NCBI GenBank assembly: GCA_029817715.1
Contig: JARUPY010000105.1
Span: 1 to 64,000 of the forward strand
DNA length: 64,000 nt
Source: Melastoma dodecandrum
Taxonomy: Eukaryota; Streptophyta; Magnoliopsida; Myrtales; Melastomataceae
Direction of reading: 5' to 3'
Shown: in pieces, positions 54,143 through 63,402 of the stretch
Layout: every line of letters starts with the position of its first letter
Position numbering within the stretch: position 1 is the first letter of the stretch
Program-made: the position numbers and the translations under genes
Notes under the pieces: generated by a model
What the model was told of the DNA's origin: nothing
The model's database searches: none
What the model saw: the letters and a program-made list of their open reading frames with translations, nothing else

Positions 54143-55441
54143 GTGAGCGAGCCGGACCCGCGGGGCGCCACCCGCCACGGCTGGGACGCGCTCCAGGCCA
54201 GCGCCGCCGCTCCCGCGGTGGCGGCCGGGGTCGCGCGCCGGCCGGACGACGCCGTGCCTCGCGCGCTGCGCGGCTTCCTGGCGCTCGACGATTTCGAGCG
54301 GGCGGCACGGCGGCGGCTGCCGCGCCAGATCTACGGCTATTACGCGGGCGCGGCCGAGACCAACCAGTCCCGCGACGACAACCGGCGCGCCTTCCGGGAC
54401 ATCGCCTTCGTGCCGACCGGGCTGGCGGACGTGTCGCGCCGCTCGACGGCCGCGACCCTGTTCGGCGTCCCCTATCGCTTCCCCTTCGGCATCGCGCCCA
54501 TGGGCCTGTCGGGCCTCTCGACCTTCGCGGGCGACCTCGTGCTGGCGCGGGCGGCGCGGGCGGAAGGCATCCCCATGGTGGTCAGCGCCACCTCGATCAT
54601 GCGGCTCGAGCGGCTGGCCGCCGAGGGCGGGGCGCGCTGGTTCCAGGCCTATCTGCCGGGCGAGCCCGCGCGCGTCGCCGCCATGGTGGACCGCGTCGCG
54701 GCGGCGGGCTTCGACACGTTCGTGCTGACCGTCGACGTCCCGGTCCCGGCCAACCGCGAGAACAACACCCGCACGGGCTTCTCCATCCCGCTGCGGCCGA
54801 GCCTGCGGCTGCTGCTCGATGGCCTCGCCCATCCGGCCTGGTCGCTCGGCACCTTCCTGAGGACGCTGCGGGCCGGCATGCCCCACATGGAGAACATGGA
54901 CGCCCAGCGCGGCCCGCCCATCCTGTCGCGCGATCTCGTGCGGGCGGTCGGCAAGCGCGACGGCCTCACCTGGGGGCACGTCGACCTCATCCGGCGGCGC
55001 TGGGCGGGGCGCTTCGTGCTGAAGGGGGTGCTGTCGGCGGCCGATGCCGCCGAGGCCGGCCGGCGCGGCGTCGACGCCGTCTGGGTATCGAACCACGGCG
55101 GCCGCCAGCTCGACGGCGCCCTGGCGCCGCTCCACGCGCTGCCCGCCGTCAAGGCCGCGGCGGGGTCCATGGCGGTGCTGTTCGACAGCGGCGTGCGGCG
55201 CGGCACGGACGTGCTGAAAGCCCTGGCGCTCGGGGCCGATGTCGTCTTCCTCGGCCGGCCGTTCCTCTTCGCCGCCGCGGCCGCCGGCGAGGCCGGGGTG
55301 CGCCACGCGATCGGCCTGCTCGGCGCCGAGGTCGAGCGCGACGTGGCGCTGCGCGGGGTCACGGGGGTCGGCGCCCTGGCGCCGCATCACCTCCGGGACG
55401 CCCATCCGCGGCTGGAGATGTCCAGCCCCGCGCCGCCGTGA
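54143..55441 (+). CDS. FMN-dependent alpha-hydroxyacid dehydrogenase (LldD-like)
   Basis: 432 residues from a GTG at 54143. The FMN barrel includes RQIYGYYAGAAETNQSRDDN, FPFGIAPMGLSGLSTFAGDL, RWFQAYLPG and FVLKGVLSAADAAEAGRRGV (active-site Lys). The catalytic His lies in VSNHGGRQLDGALAPLHALP, followed by FDSGVRRGTDVLKALALGAD. It oxidises L-lactate, mandelate, glycolate or a related acid. About 45 extra N-terminal residues precede the usual start. It overlaps the next gene by GTGA. Confidence 0.92.
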   Translation: MSEPDPRGATRHGWDALQASAAAPAVAAGVARRPDDAVPRALRGFLALDDFERAARRRLPRQIYGYYAGAAETNQSRDDNRRAFRDIAFVPTGLADVSRRSTAATLFGVPYRFPFGIAPMGLSGLSTFAGDLVLARAARAEGIPMVVSATSIMRLERLAAEGGARWFQAYLPGEPARVAAMVDRVAAAGFDTFVLTVDVPVPANRENNTRTGFSIPLRPSLRLLLDGLAHPAWSLGTFLRTLRAGMPHMENMDAQRGPPILSRDLVRAVGKRDGLTWGHVDLIRRRWAGRFVLKGVLSAADAAEAGRRGVDAVWVSNHGGRQLDGALAPLHALPAVKAAAGSMAVLFDSGVRRGTDVLKALALGADVVFLGRPFLFAAAAAGEAGVRHAIGLLGAEVERDVALRGVTGVGALAPHHLRDAHPRLEMSSPAPP

Positions 55442-55965
55442 GGCTCGACGACCTCGGGCCGCGCATCTGCATCATGGGGCCGTCGAACAGCGGCAAGTCG
55501 ACCCTGGCGGCCGCGGTCGGGCGGGCGCGGGACCTCGCGCCGGTCCACCTCGACCGGCTCCATCACCTGCCGCACACCGATTGGCGGCCCCGTCCCGCCG
55601 CGGATTTCCTCGCCCTGCACGACGCCGCCATCGCGGCCGAACGCTGGGTCATGGATGGCAACTACACGCGCTACCTGCCCCAGCGCCTCGCCCGCGCGAC
55701 GGGCTTCATCCTGCTCGACGCCCCCGCCGCCGTGAGCCTGCTCCGCTACCTGCGCCGGTGCTGGTTCGAGCGGGACCGGCGCGGGGGCCTCGAAGGCGGG
55801 CGCGACAGCGTCAAATGGGTCATGATCCGCCACATCGTCGGGGTGACGCGCGGCAACCGGAGCCGCTACGGCCGGATGTTCGACGACGTCGCGCTGCCGA
55901 AGCTCCGGCTCGGGACGGCGGCGGAGCTCGCGGCCTTCTACCGGAGGGAGGGGCTCTCGCGGTGA
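55438..55965 (+). CDS. small P-loop NTPase (adenylate-kinase-like, topology-modulation type)
   Basis: 175 residues from a GTG at 55438. Walker A is IMGPSNSGKSTLAAAVGRAR, then VHLDRLHHLPHTDWRPR and the conserved WVMDGNYTRYLP. This is the pattern of the FlaR/adenylate-kinase-related proteins often called DNA topology modulation proteins; the name rests on weak old evidence. It probably phosphorylates a small molecule or nucleotide. Coupled by overlap to the hydroxyacid dehydrogenase, it faces the large repeat array. Confidence 0.82.
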   Translation: MRLDDLGPRICIMGPSNSGKSTLAAAVGRARDLAPVHLDRLHHLPHTDWRPRPAADFLALHDAAIAAERWVMDGNYTRYLPQRLARATGFILLDAPAAVSLLRYLRRCWFERDRRGGLEGGRDSVKWVMIRHIVGVTRGNRSRYGRMFDDVALPKLRLGTAAELAAFYRREGLSR

Positions 55966-56018
55966 TCCGGCGTCCGTGAGATCGGCTCGGCTTGCGACCG
56001 CCTCCCGCGCCGGGCCGG

Positions 56019-58437
56019 CACCACCACTCTCTCCACCGTCATCGCGAGCACAGCGAAGCGATCCAGGCCCGGCGTGAGCCTCCGGCCCTGCTGAGAGCGC
56101 CCCCCGCGGCGGATCCGTCCGGAACCGTCTCCTGGATTGCTTCGTCGCTCGCGCTCCTCGCAATGACGATGGAGAGGCGATGCGATCGGCCCGACGCCGT
56201 GTCGTCCCGGCGGCGGGTCGGCACCACCACTCTCTCCACCGTCATGGCGAGCAGAGCGAGGCGATCCAGGCCCGGCGTGAGCCTCCGGCCGCGCCGAGAG
56301 CGCTCCCCGCGCCGGGCCGATCCTGAACCGTCGCCTGGATCGCTTCGTCGCTCGCGCTTCTCGCAATGACGATGGAGAGGCGATGCGATCGGCCCGACGC
56401 CGTGTCGTCCCGGCGGCGGGTCGGCACCACCACTCTCTCCACCGTCATCGCGAGCACAGCGAAGCGATCCAGGCCCGGCGTGAGCCTCCGGCCCGGCTGA
56501 GAGCGCACCCCGCGCCGGATCCGTCCGGAACCGTCTCCTGGATTGCTTCGTCGCTCACGCTCCTCGCAATGACGACGGAAAGGCGATGCGATCAGCCGGA
56601 CGCCGTGTCGTCCCGGCGGCGGGCCGGCACCACCACTCTCTCCACCGTCATCGCGAGCACAGCGAAGCGATCCAGGCCCGGCGTGAGCCTCCGGCCCGGC
56701 TGAGAGCGCCCCCCGCGCCGGATCCGTCCGGAACCGTCTCCTGGATTGCTTCGTCGCTCGCGCTCCTCGCAATGACGACGGAAAGGCGATGCGATCGGCC
56801 CGACGCCGTATCGTCCCGGCGGCGGGTCGGCACCACCCACTCTCTCCACCGTCATCGCGAGCGCAGCGAAGCGATCCAGCCCCGGCGTGAGCCTCCGGCC
56901 CGGCTGAGAGCGCACCCCGCGCCGGATCCGTCTCCTGGATTGCTTCGTCGCTCGCGCTCCTCGCAATGACGACGGAAAAGGCGATGCGATCAGCCGGACG
57001 CCGTATCGTCCCGGCGGCGGGTCGGCACCACCACTCTCTCCAGCGTCATCGCGAGCACAGCGAAGCGATCCAGGCCCGGCGTGAGCCTCCGGCCCTGCTG
57101 AGAGCGCACCCCGCGCCGGATCCATCCGGAACCGTCTCCTGGATTGCTTCGTCGCTGCGCTCCTCGCAATGACGACGGAAAGGCGATGCGATCGGCCCGA
57201 CGCCGTATCGTCCCGGCGGCGGGTCGGCACCCACCACTCTCTCCACCGTCATCGCGAGCACAGCGAAGCGATCCAGGCCTGGCGTGAGCCTCCGGCCCTG
57301 CTGAGAGCGCACCCCCGCGCCGGATCCGTCCGGAAACCGTCTCCTGGATTGCTTCGTCGCTCGCGCTCCTCGCAATGACGACGGAAAGGGCGATGCGATC
57401 GGCCCGACGCCGTATCGTCCCGGCGGCGGGTCGGCACCACCACTCTCTCCACCGTCATCGCGAGCACAGCGAAGCGATCCAGGCCCGGCGTGAGCCTCCG
57501 GCCCGGCTGACAGCGCACCCCGCGCCGGATCCGTCTCCTGGATTGCTTCGTCGCTCGCGCTCCTCGCAATGACGACGGAAAAGGCGATGCGATCAGCCGG
57601 ACGCCGTGTCGTCCCGGCGGCGGGTCGGCACCACCACTCTCTCCACCGTCATCGCGAGCACAGCGAAGCGATCCAGGCCCGGCGTGAGCCTCCGGCCCGG
57701 CTGAGAGCGCACCCCGCGCCGGATTCCGTCCGGAACCGACTCCTGGATTGCTTCGTCGCTACGCTCCTCGCAATGACGACGGAAAGGCGATGCGATCGGC
57801 CCGACGCCGTGTCGTCCCCGGCGGCGGGCCGGCACCACCACTCTCTCCACCGTCATCGCGAGCGCGGCGAAGCGATCCAGCCGGCGTGCGCCTCCGGCCC
57901 GGCTGAGAGCGCACCCCGCGCCGGATCCGTCCGGAACCGTCTCCTGGATTGCTTCGTCGCTCGCGCTCCTCGCAATGACGATGGAGAGGCGATGCGATCG
58001 GCCCGACGCCGTGTCGTCCCGGCGGCGGGTCGGCACCACCACTCTCTCCACCGTCATCGCGAGCACAGCGAAGCGATCCAGGCCCGGCGTGAGCCTCCGG
58101 CCCTGCTGAGAGCGCACCCCGCGCCGGAACCGTCTCCTGGATTGCTTCGTCGCTCGCGCTCCTCGCAATGACGACGGAAAGGGCGATGCGATCGGCCCGA
58201 CGCCGTGTCGTCCCGGCGGCGGGTCGGCACCACCACTCTCTCCACCGTCATCGCGAGCACAGCGAAGCGATCCAGGCCCGGCGTGAGCCTCCGGCCCTGC
58301 TGAGAGCGCACCCCGCGCCGGATCCGTCCGGAACCGTCTCCTGGATTGCTTCGTCGCTCGCGCTCCTCGCAATGACGACGGAAAGGGCGATGCGATCGGC
58401 CCGACGCCGTATCGTCCCGGCGGCGGGGCGGCGCACC
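56019..58437. repeat. twelve-unit tandem array of ~200-bp hairpin-forming repeats
   Basis: Units start with CACCACCACTCTCTCCACCG at 56019, 56222, 56425, 56628, 56831 (variant), 57026, 57228 (variant), 57435, 57629, 57833, 58034 and 58228. Spacing is 194-207. Each contains GTCATCGCGAGCACAGCGAA and GCGATCCAGGCCCGGCGTGA. It then has CCTGGATTGCTTCGTCGCTC and CTCCTCGCAATGACGACGG, which are inverted copies of the first part. A linker GCCCGACGCCG...CGGCGGCGGGTCGG forms a second hairpin. Open reading frames through it on both strands are repeat translations. Confidence 0.95.
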
Positions 58438-58633
58438 GATTCGGTCGGTTGCGTTCGCGCCTCCGTAACGGAAACCTGCACGGCCGGTCCTTGCGCGGCG
58501 AGGCGTCAACCCATCCGTGACGATGGACCCTGCGACCTTCCCCTGCAATGCCGGCTCGCCCATCGGATCCGAACCGGGACCCGGCCCGTTCCGAACCCGC
58601 CGGGGCGCCCGTCCCCCGATCCCAGGAGCCAGC

Positions 58634-59128
58634 ATGATCCGCAACCCCCTCCTCCGGACGCTGACCCGCGTCAGCCTCGTGTGCCTCTTCCCGCCGAGCG
58701 CGCTCGACAAGATCGTCAACCGCCAGCAGGCGCTTCAGCAGGCCCGCTCGGGCCCCCTGCCCGACCCGGGCCTGCTGCTCGACCTCGGCATCGCGGTCGA
58801 GACCATCGCGCCCCTCTTGATCGTGGCGGAGAAGCGCGACCGGGAGGCCGCCGTGGTGCTGGCCGGCTTCTGCGCCGTCACGGCGCTCTGCTACCACCGG
58901 TTCTGGGAATTCGAGGACCTGATGGAGCGCAACCGCGCCAGCGAGGGCCGCGAGCACCTGTGGGAGTTCCTCAAGAACTTCGGCCTCGCGGGCGGCCTGA
59001 TGACCATCGCGCTCGACCAGCGCCCCCCCGCGCCCCGGCCCGTCCCGCCCGTGGTGCGCCGCCCCGCCCGCAACCCGGCCCGCGCCGCCCAGGTGCCGCC
59101 GCGCACGCGCTACACCGCCTTCCGGTAA
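58634..59128 (+). CDS. DoxX-like membrane protein
   Basis: 164 residues with four predicted helices, starting MIRNPLLRTLTRVSLVCLFP. It keeps FPPSALDKIVNRQQALQQAR, GLLLDLGIAVETIAPLLIVA and the family's EHLWEFLKNFGLAGGLMTIA near the end, plus a Pro/Arg-rich tail. DoxX-like proteins are associated with quinone or thiosulfate redox and oxidative-stress roles, but function is poorly defined. It begins about 200 bases after the repeat array. Confidence 0.82.
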   Translation: MIRNPLLRTLTRVSLVCLFPPSALDKIVNRQQALQQARSGPLPDPGLLLDLGIAVETIAPLLIVAEKRDREAAVVLAGFCAVTALCYHRFWEFEDLMERNRASEGREHLWEFLKNFGLAGGLMTIALDQRPPAPRPVPPVVRRPARNPARAAQVPPRTRYTAFR

Positions 59129-59234
59129 GGCGCCCGAGGGGTGACGGATGGCGTCCCCCGGCCCTATAAGCGGCCGGGGTCCGCCCCCATATCCATCGTC
59201 TGAGGCCGGCTTTGAACCGGCTGGAGGATCATCC

Positions 59235-59804
59235 ATGTTCATCGAGACCGAGCCGACCCCGAACCCCGCCACCCTGAAGTTCCTGCCCGGCCGCCCGGTG
59301 CTGGCCGAAGGGACGCTGGACATCCGCCACCCCGCCGGCGCGGAGCGCTCGCCCTTGGCCCAGGCCCTCTTCTCCATCGACGGCGTCTCGGGCGTCTTCT
59401 TCGGTTCCGACTTCGTGTCCGTCACGAAATCCGCGGGCGACTGGGCGCAGCTCAAGCCCGCGATCCTCGGCGCCATCATGGAGCACTTCACCTCCGGCGC
59501 CCCGCTGCTCGACGCCGGCCACGCCGCGCCGGCCGCCTACGGGGCCGAGGGCGACGAGTTCTTCGACGACGCCGACGTCGACACGGTCGACACCATCAAG
59601 GACCTGATCGAGACGCGCGTGCGCCCGGCCGTGGCGGGCGACGGCGGGGACATCACCTTCAAGGGATTCAGGGACGGCGTCGTGTACCTGAAAATGAAAG
59701 GGGCCTGCGCGGGCTGCCCCTCCTCGACGGCGACGCTGAAGAGCGGCATCCAGAATCTGTTGAGGCATTTCGTGCCGGAAGTTCACGCCGTCGAACAGAT
59801 CTGA
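59235..59804 (+). CDS. nfuA: NfuA/NifU-like iron-sulfur cluster carrier
   Basis: 189 residues with two domains: the N-terminal Nfu_N (MFIETEPTPNPATLKFLPGR, GVSGVFFGSDFVSVTKSAGD) and the C-terminal NifU domain (LIETRVRPAVAGDGGDITFK, MKGACAGCPSSTATLKSGIQ). The CxxC of CAGCP binds a 4Fe-4S cluster across a dimer. It delivers clusters to apoproteins such as MiaB, encoded 2 kb downstream. ATG at 59235 after GGAGGA. Confidence 0.95.
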   Translation: MFIETEPTPNPATLKFLPGRPVLAEGTLDIRHPAGAERSPLAQALFSIDGVSGVFFGSDFVSVTKSAGDWAQLKPAILGAIMEHFTSGAPLLDAGHAAPAAYGAEGDEFFDDADVDTVDTIKDLIETRVRPAVAGDGGDITFKGFRDGVVYLKMKGACAGCPSSTATLKSGIQNLLRHFVPEVHAVEQI

Positions 59805-59907
59805 TACGCGAAGGATCGACGCTCGGTCACAGGAGCGTCATCACTCGGCCGCATCGCCGTCACGTCCCGTGGCCGCTGCATGGTGGCCGCCACGGGATGG
59901 TGCGGCG

Positions 59908-60609
59908 GTGATCCTGGCGATCGACACGGCATTGGCGGCGACCTCGGCCTGCCTCCTGGCTCCGGGCCAGACGGTGCCTTTCGCCACCGAGACGCTGTTC
60001 ATGGAGGCGGGCCACGCCGAGGCCCTTCTCCCGCTCGTCGACCGCGTCGTGGCCCGGGCGCCGGGCGGCTTCTCGGCCATCACGCGCGTTGCGGTGACGA
60101 TCGGCCCGGGCTCCTTTACGGGCATCCGCATCGGGGTCGCGGCCGCGCGCGCCTTCGGGCTCGCGCGCCGGGTGCCGGTCGTGGGCGTCTCGACCCTGTC
60201 GGCCCTCGCGGCCCCTGCCATCGCGGTCGGCGCCCGGCCGCCCATCGTGGCCGCCATCGACGCGCGCCACGGCAACGTCTACGTGCAGAGCTTCGGTCCG
60301 CGCGGCGAAACCCTGCTCGGGCCCGCCCTGATGCCGGTGGGCGAGGCCGCGCGGGCGCTCGGTCCGGGTCCCCTGCGCCTCATCGGCTCCGGCGGCCCCG
60401 CCCTCGCCCGCGCCGCCTTCGCGCTCGGCGTCACCGCCGATGCCGAGGGCTTCCACGCCCTGCCCGACATCGATTTCGTGGCACGCCTGGGCCTCCTGGC
60501 CGATCCCGAGCGCGCCATCGCGCGCCCGCTCTACCTCAAGGCGCCGGACGCCGCGCCCCCGCGCCCGAGCGGCCTGCTGGCGGCAGCACCCGCCGACCCG
60601 TCGGCCTGA
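59908..60609 (+). CDS. tsaB: tRNA threonylcarbamoyladenosine protein TsaB
   Basis: Scaffold subunit with TsaD/TsaE for t6A37 of tRNA. It has 233 residues from a GTG at 59908 (M-ILAIDTALAATSACLLAPG). ASKHA-fold motifs: EAGHAEALLPLVDRVVARAP, VTIGPGSFTGIRIGVAAARA and VGVSTLSALAAPA. An earlier ATG at 59869 gives a 13-residue extension without similarity. It is followed after 11 bases by rimI, a widely conserved pairing. Confidence 0.94.
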   Translation: MILAIDTALAATSACLLAPGQTVPFATETLFMEAGHAEALLPLVDRVVARAPGGFSAITRVAVTIGPGSFTGIRIGVAAARAFGLARRVPVVGVSTLSALAAPAIAVGARPPIVAAIDARHGNVYVQSFGPRGETLLGPALMPVGEAARALGPGPLRLIGSGGPALARAAFALGVTADAEGFHALPDIDFVARLGLLADPERAIARPLYLKAPDAAPPRPSGLLAAAPADPSA

Positions 60610-60620
60610 GGGAGCGCGCC

Positions 60621-61097
60621 ATGTTCGGACGGACTCGCCCCAGCCACGTCGTGGTACTGCACGGCGACCAAGCGGTCGATTGCGCCCGGCTTCACGCCAC
60701 CGGCTTCCCCCATCCCTGGGAGGCGCTGGACTTCGAGCGGCTGATCGGCGCCGAGACGTCCTTCGGCCACGCCGCCGTCGACACCCGCGACCCGCGGCGC
60801 GTGCTGGGCTTCGTGCTGTCGCGCCGGGCCGCCGACGAGGCGGAGGTGCTCACGATCGTGGTGGACCCCGGGCACCGCAAGCAGGGCATCGCGGCCCGGC
60901 TCATGCGGGCCAACATGGAGGCGCTGTGGCGCCACGGCGCGCGGTCCTGGTTCCTCGAAGTGGGCGAGACCAACGCGCCGGCGCGCCGGCTCTACGCGGG
61001 CCTGGGCTTCGCCGAGGTGGGCCGCCGCCAGGGCTATTACCGCGTCGAGGGCGGCGCGCCCGCCACGGCGCTGATCCTGCGGCGCCGGATCGGCTAG
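60621..61097 (+). CDS. rimI: ribosomal protein S18-alanine N-acetyltransferase type GNAT
   Basis: 158-residue GNAT acetyltransferase. Acetyl-CoA-binding motif A is LTIVVDPGHRKQGIAARLMR (Q/RxxGxA/G), then WFLEVGETNAPARRLYAGLG and FAEVGRRQGYYRVEGGAPAT, matching the RimI group. ATG at 60621 after GGGAGCG. It is in an operon with tsaB. The assignment to RimI rather than another GNAT rests on motif and neighbour. Confidence 0.9.
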   Translation: MFGRTRPSHVVVLHGDQAVDCARLHATGFPHPWEALDFERLIGAETSFGHAAVDTRDPRRVLGFVLSRRAADEAEVLTIVVDPGHRKQGIAARLMRANMEALWRHGARSWFLEVGETNAPARRLYAGLGFAEVGRRQGYYRVEGGAPATALILRRRIG

Positions 61098-61250
61098 CCC
61101 CGCGCCCGGCCGACGCCGGCCGGGGCCCGCGGGCGTGCCGGTCCGGCGGACCGCCCAGACCCATCCCCGGGCGCCCCGCGCGGCCAGGACGGGCGGAGGG
61201 CGCGTGCCGTGACGCGACGCATCTCCCGCTTCCGGGGCGTCGGGTGTCGG

Positions 61251-61532
61251 TCAGTAGCCCTGGTATCGGAGCCGCCGCGCCGCGCCGGCATCGCGATGGG
61301 ACTGGACACGGCGGAGGAAGGCCGCACGGGCATAGGCGTTGGCCGCCCGGTAATGACCGCGCAGTGCGGCCACATTGGCCGCGTGCTGATAGCGTTGCGC
61401 CTGGATGGCGCGGACGTTGGACGCATGCTCAGCTTGACGACTGTCGTATTGCGCCGATGCGCCGGTCGTGGCGAGGACACCGAGGCCCAGGGCGATACAG
61501 ACAGACCTGATTTTGTTCTTGTCGATAAACAT
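61251..61532 (-). CDS. small secreted hypothetical protein
   Basis: 93 residues. The signal peptide IRSVCIALGLGVLATTGASA is cleaved at ASA-Q. The mature part is basic and repetitive in Ala/Tyr/His (YDSRQAEHASNVRAIQAQRY, QHAANVAALRGHYRAANAYA). No family recognised. Probably periplasmic. It stands alone on the minus strand among rightward genes. The frame is intact; moderate confidence that it is real. Confidence 0.65.
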   Translation of the reverse strand: MFIDKNKIRSVCIALGLGVLATTGASAQYDSRQAEHASNVRAIQAQRYQHAANVAALRGHYRAANAYARAAFLRRVQSHRDAGAARRLRYQGY

Positions 61533-61956
61533 GACTGACGCCTCCAGCGGTGACCGTTCGTCCTGAACGAGAGGCGATTCAACACGCCGGTGATGAACTT
61601 GCCATGAACTGCTTCAGGTTGAGAGAGGTGGATATTTCGCTTTGCTTCAGCGGAACCATCGCCATGGGCCCCATGCTCGCCGCGACGGAAGCCTGGCCGC
61701 GCCGCCCACCCCCGCCTCGCCCGCGCTGCCGACCGGCGATCGACAGGGCCGGACCTGCGCGGGCACCGCGGCCCGCCCTCGCCCCTCCCCCCCAGGGGAC
61801 GATGTCCGCCGGCCCCGCTCCGGCGCGGTCGTCCCGGGCGCCCCTCCCGCGGACCGGGCCGCGGTTTTTCGCCCTGCGGCCGGGATTTCGGTCGTAACGG
61901 CGCCGAAAATCCCTAAGATAAGGGTCGGCGAGACCGCCAGGCCCTATCGCGAGACC
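61533..61956. other. intergenic region before miaB
   Basis: No convincing gene. The divergent promoters of the small secreted protein and of miaB should lie here. Several C-rich runs occur around 61785-61800. Possible short frames have no ribosome site or similarity. Confidence 0.5.
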
Positions 61957-63402
61957 ATGACGGACACCCATCGTCAGCCGTTCGACAGCCCCGATACCAC
62001 CCCCGAGGTTCCCGCGGGAGCCTCGGAGGCACGGCCGCTGAAGCTCTTCATCAGGTCCTTCGGCTGCCAGATGAACGCCTACGACGCCGCCCGCATGGCG
62101 GACGTCATGGCGCCGGAAGGCTATGTCGAGACCGGGGCGGTCGAGGAGGCCGACCTCGTCGTCCTCAACACCTGCCACATCCGCGAGCGGGCTGCCGAGA
62201 AGATCTATTCCGAACTCGGCAAGATCCGTGAGCTGAAGGAAGCTTCGGGGCGGGACGTCACCCTGGCGGTGGCGGGCTGCGTGGCGCAGGCCGAGGGCGC
62301 CGAGATCGTGCGGCGCCAGCCCGCGGTCGACCTCGTGGTCGGCCCGCAGAGCTATCACCGCCTGCCCGACCTCGTGCGCCGAGCCCGGGCGCGGTCCGGT
62401 GTCGTCGACACCGATTTCCCGGTCGAGAGCAAGTTCGACCACCTCGCCGCCCCCTCCCGCGCCAGGACGCGCGCGCGCGGCGTCTCGGCCTTCGTCACCG
62501 TGCAGGAGGGCTGCGACAAGTTCTGCTCCTTCTGCGTCGTGCCGTACACGCGCGGCGCCGAGGTGTCGCGCCCGGTTTCCCGGGTCGTTGCGGAAGTGGA
62601 AGCGCTCGTCGCCGCCGGTGTGCGCGAGGTCACGCTGATCGGCCAGAACGTCAACGCCTATCACGGCGTCGATGCCGCCGGCGCCGACTGGACGCTGGCG
62701 CGGCTCGCGCGCCGCCTCGCGGAGCTGCCCGGCCTCGCCCGCATCCGCTACACCACCAGCCACCCGCGCGACATGGACGCCGAACTGATCGCGGCCCACC
62801 GCGACCTCCCCGCCCTGATGCCCTTCCTGCACCTGCCCGTGCAGTCGGGCTCGGACCGCATCCTCCACGCCATGAACCGGAAGCACGACGCCGCCGCCTA
62901 CCTGGCGCTGGTCGAGCGGATCCGCGCGGCGCGGCCCGACATCGCCCTGTCGTCGGACTTCATCGTCGGCTTCCCGGGCGAGACCGACCGCGACTTCGAG
63001 GACACGCTGGCCCTGGTGCGCCGCGTGGGCTTCGCCTCGACCTTCTCGTTCAAATACTCGCCCCGGCCCGGCACGCCGGGCGCCGAGTTCCCCGACCAGG
63101 TGCCCGAGCCCGTGATGCGCGAGCGCCTGCACCGCCTCCAGATCCTGCTGGAGGAACAGCGCCAGGCCTTCAACCGCTCGGCCGTCGGCCGGCGCCTCGA
63201 CGTCCTGTTCGAGAAGCCGGGCCGCCATCCCGGCCAGATCGGCGGGCGGACGCCCTATCTCCAGGCCGTCCACGTCGACGGGGACGAGAGCCTCATCGGC
63301 ACCGTCCATCCCGTCGACATCCTCGGGGTCGGCCCGAACTCGCTGACGGGCCGGCTCGCCGACCGAGATCATCCCCCCGTCGCGGAGCGGCTGGCATCAT
63401 GA
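61957..63402 (+). CDS. miaB: tRNA-2-methylthio-N6-dimethylallyladenosine synthase MiaB
   Basis: Radical SAM methylthiotransferase acting on i6A37 of tRNA. It has 481 residues. The UPF0004 domain has [40 protein letters not shown] and [15 protein letters not shown] (three Cys for the auxiliary cluster). The SAM motif is [20 protein letters not shown], then [19 protein letters not shown] and [20 protein letters not shown]. The C-terminal TRAM domain is visible ([20 protein letters not shown]). Its stop overlaps the phoH start (ATGA). Confidence 0.97.
   Translation: MTDTHRQPFDSPDTTPEVPAGASEARPLKLFIRSFGCQMNAYDAARMADVMAPEGYVETGAVEEADLVVLNTCHIRERAAEKIYSELGKIRELKEASGRDVTLAVAGCVAQAEGAEIVRRQPAVDLVVGPQSYHRLPDLVRRARARSGVVDTDFPVESKFDHLAAPSRARTRARGVSAFVTVQEGCDKFCSFCVVPYTRGAEVSRPVSRVVAEVEALVAAGVREVTLIGQNVNAYHGVDAAGADWTLARLARRLAELPGLARIRYTTSHPRDMDAELIAAHRDLPALMPFLHLPVQSGSDRILHAMNRKHDAAAYLALVERIRAARPDIALSSDFIVGFPGETDRDFEDTLALVRRVGFASTFSFKYSPRPGTPGAEFPDQVPEPVMRERLHRLQILLEEQRQAFNRSAVGRRLDVLFEKPGRHPGQIGGRTPYLQAVHVDGDESLIGTVHPVDILGVGPNSLTGRLADRDHPPVAERLAS

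Noticed and set aside
56019..58437. CRISPR array
   Set aside because: The ~200-bp units are similar along their whole length; there are no short repeats with unique spacers and no cas genes.
57593..59491. A 632-residue repetitive minus-strand protein (RRHCEERERRSNPG repeats)
   Set aside because: Translation of the tandem repeat array running on through the DoxX-like and nfuA genes; no start context, and the frame varies between units.
61642..61956. N-terminal extension of MiaB
   Set aside because: The in-frame stretch upstream of 61957 is low-complexity Pro/Arg/Gly and lacks a ribosome site; the ATG at 61957 gives the normal length.
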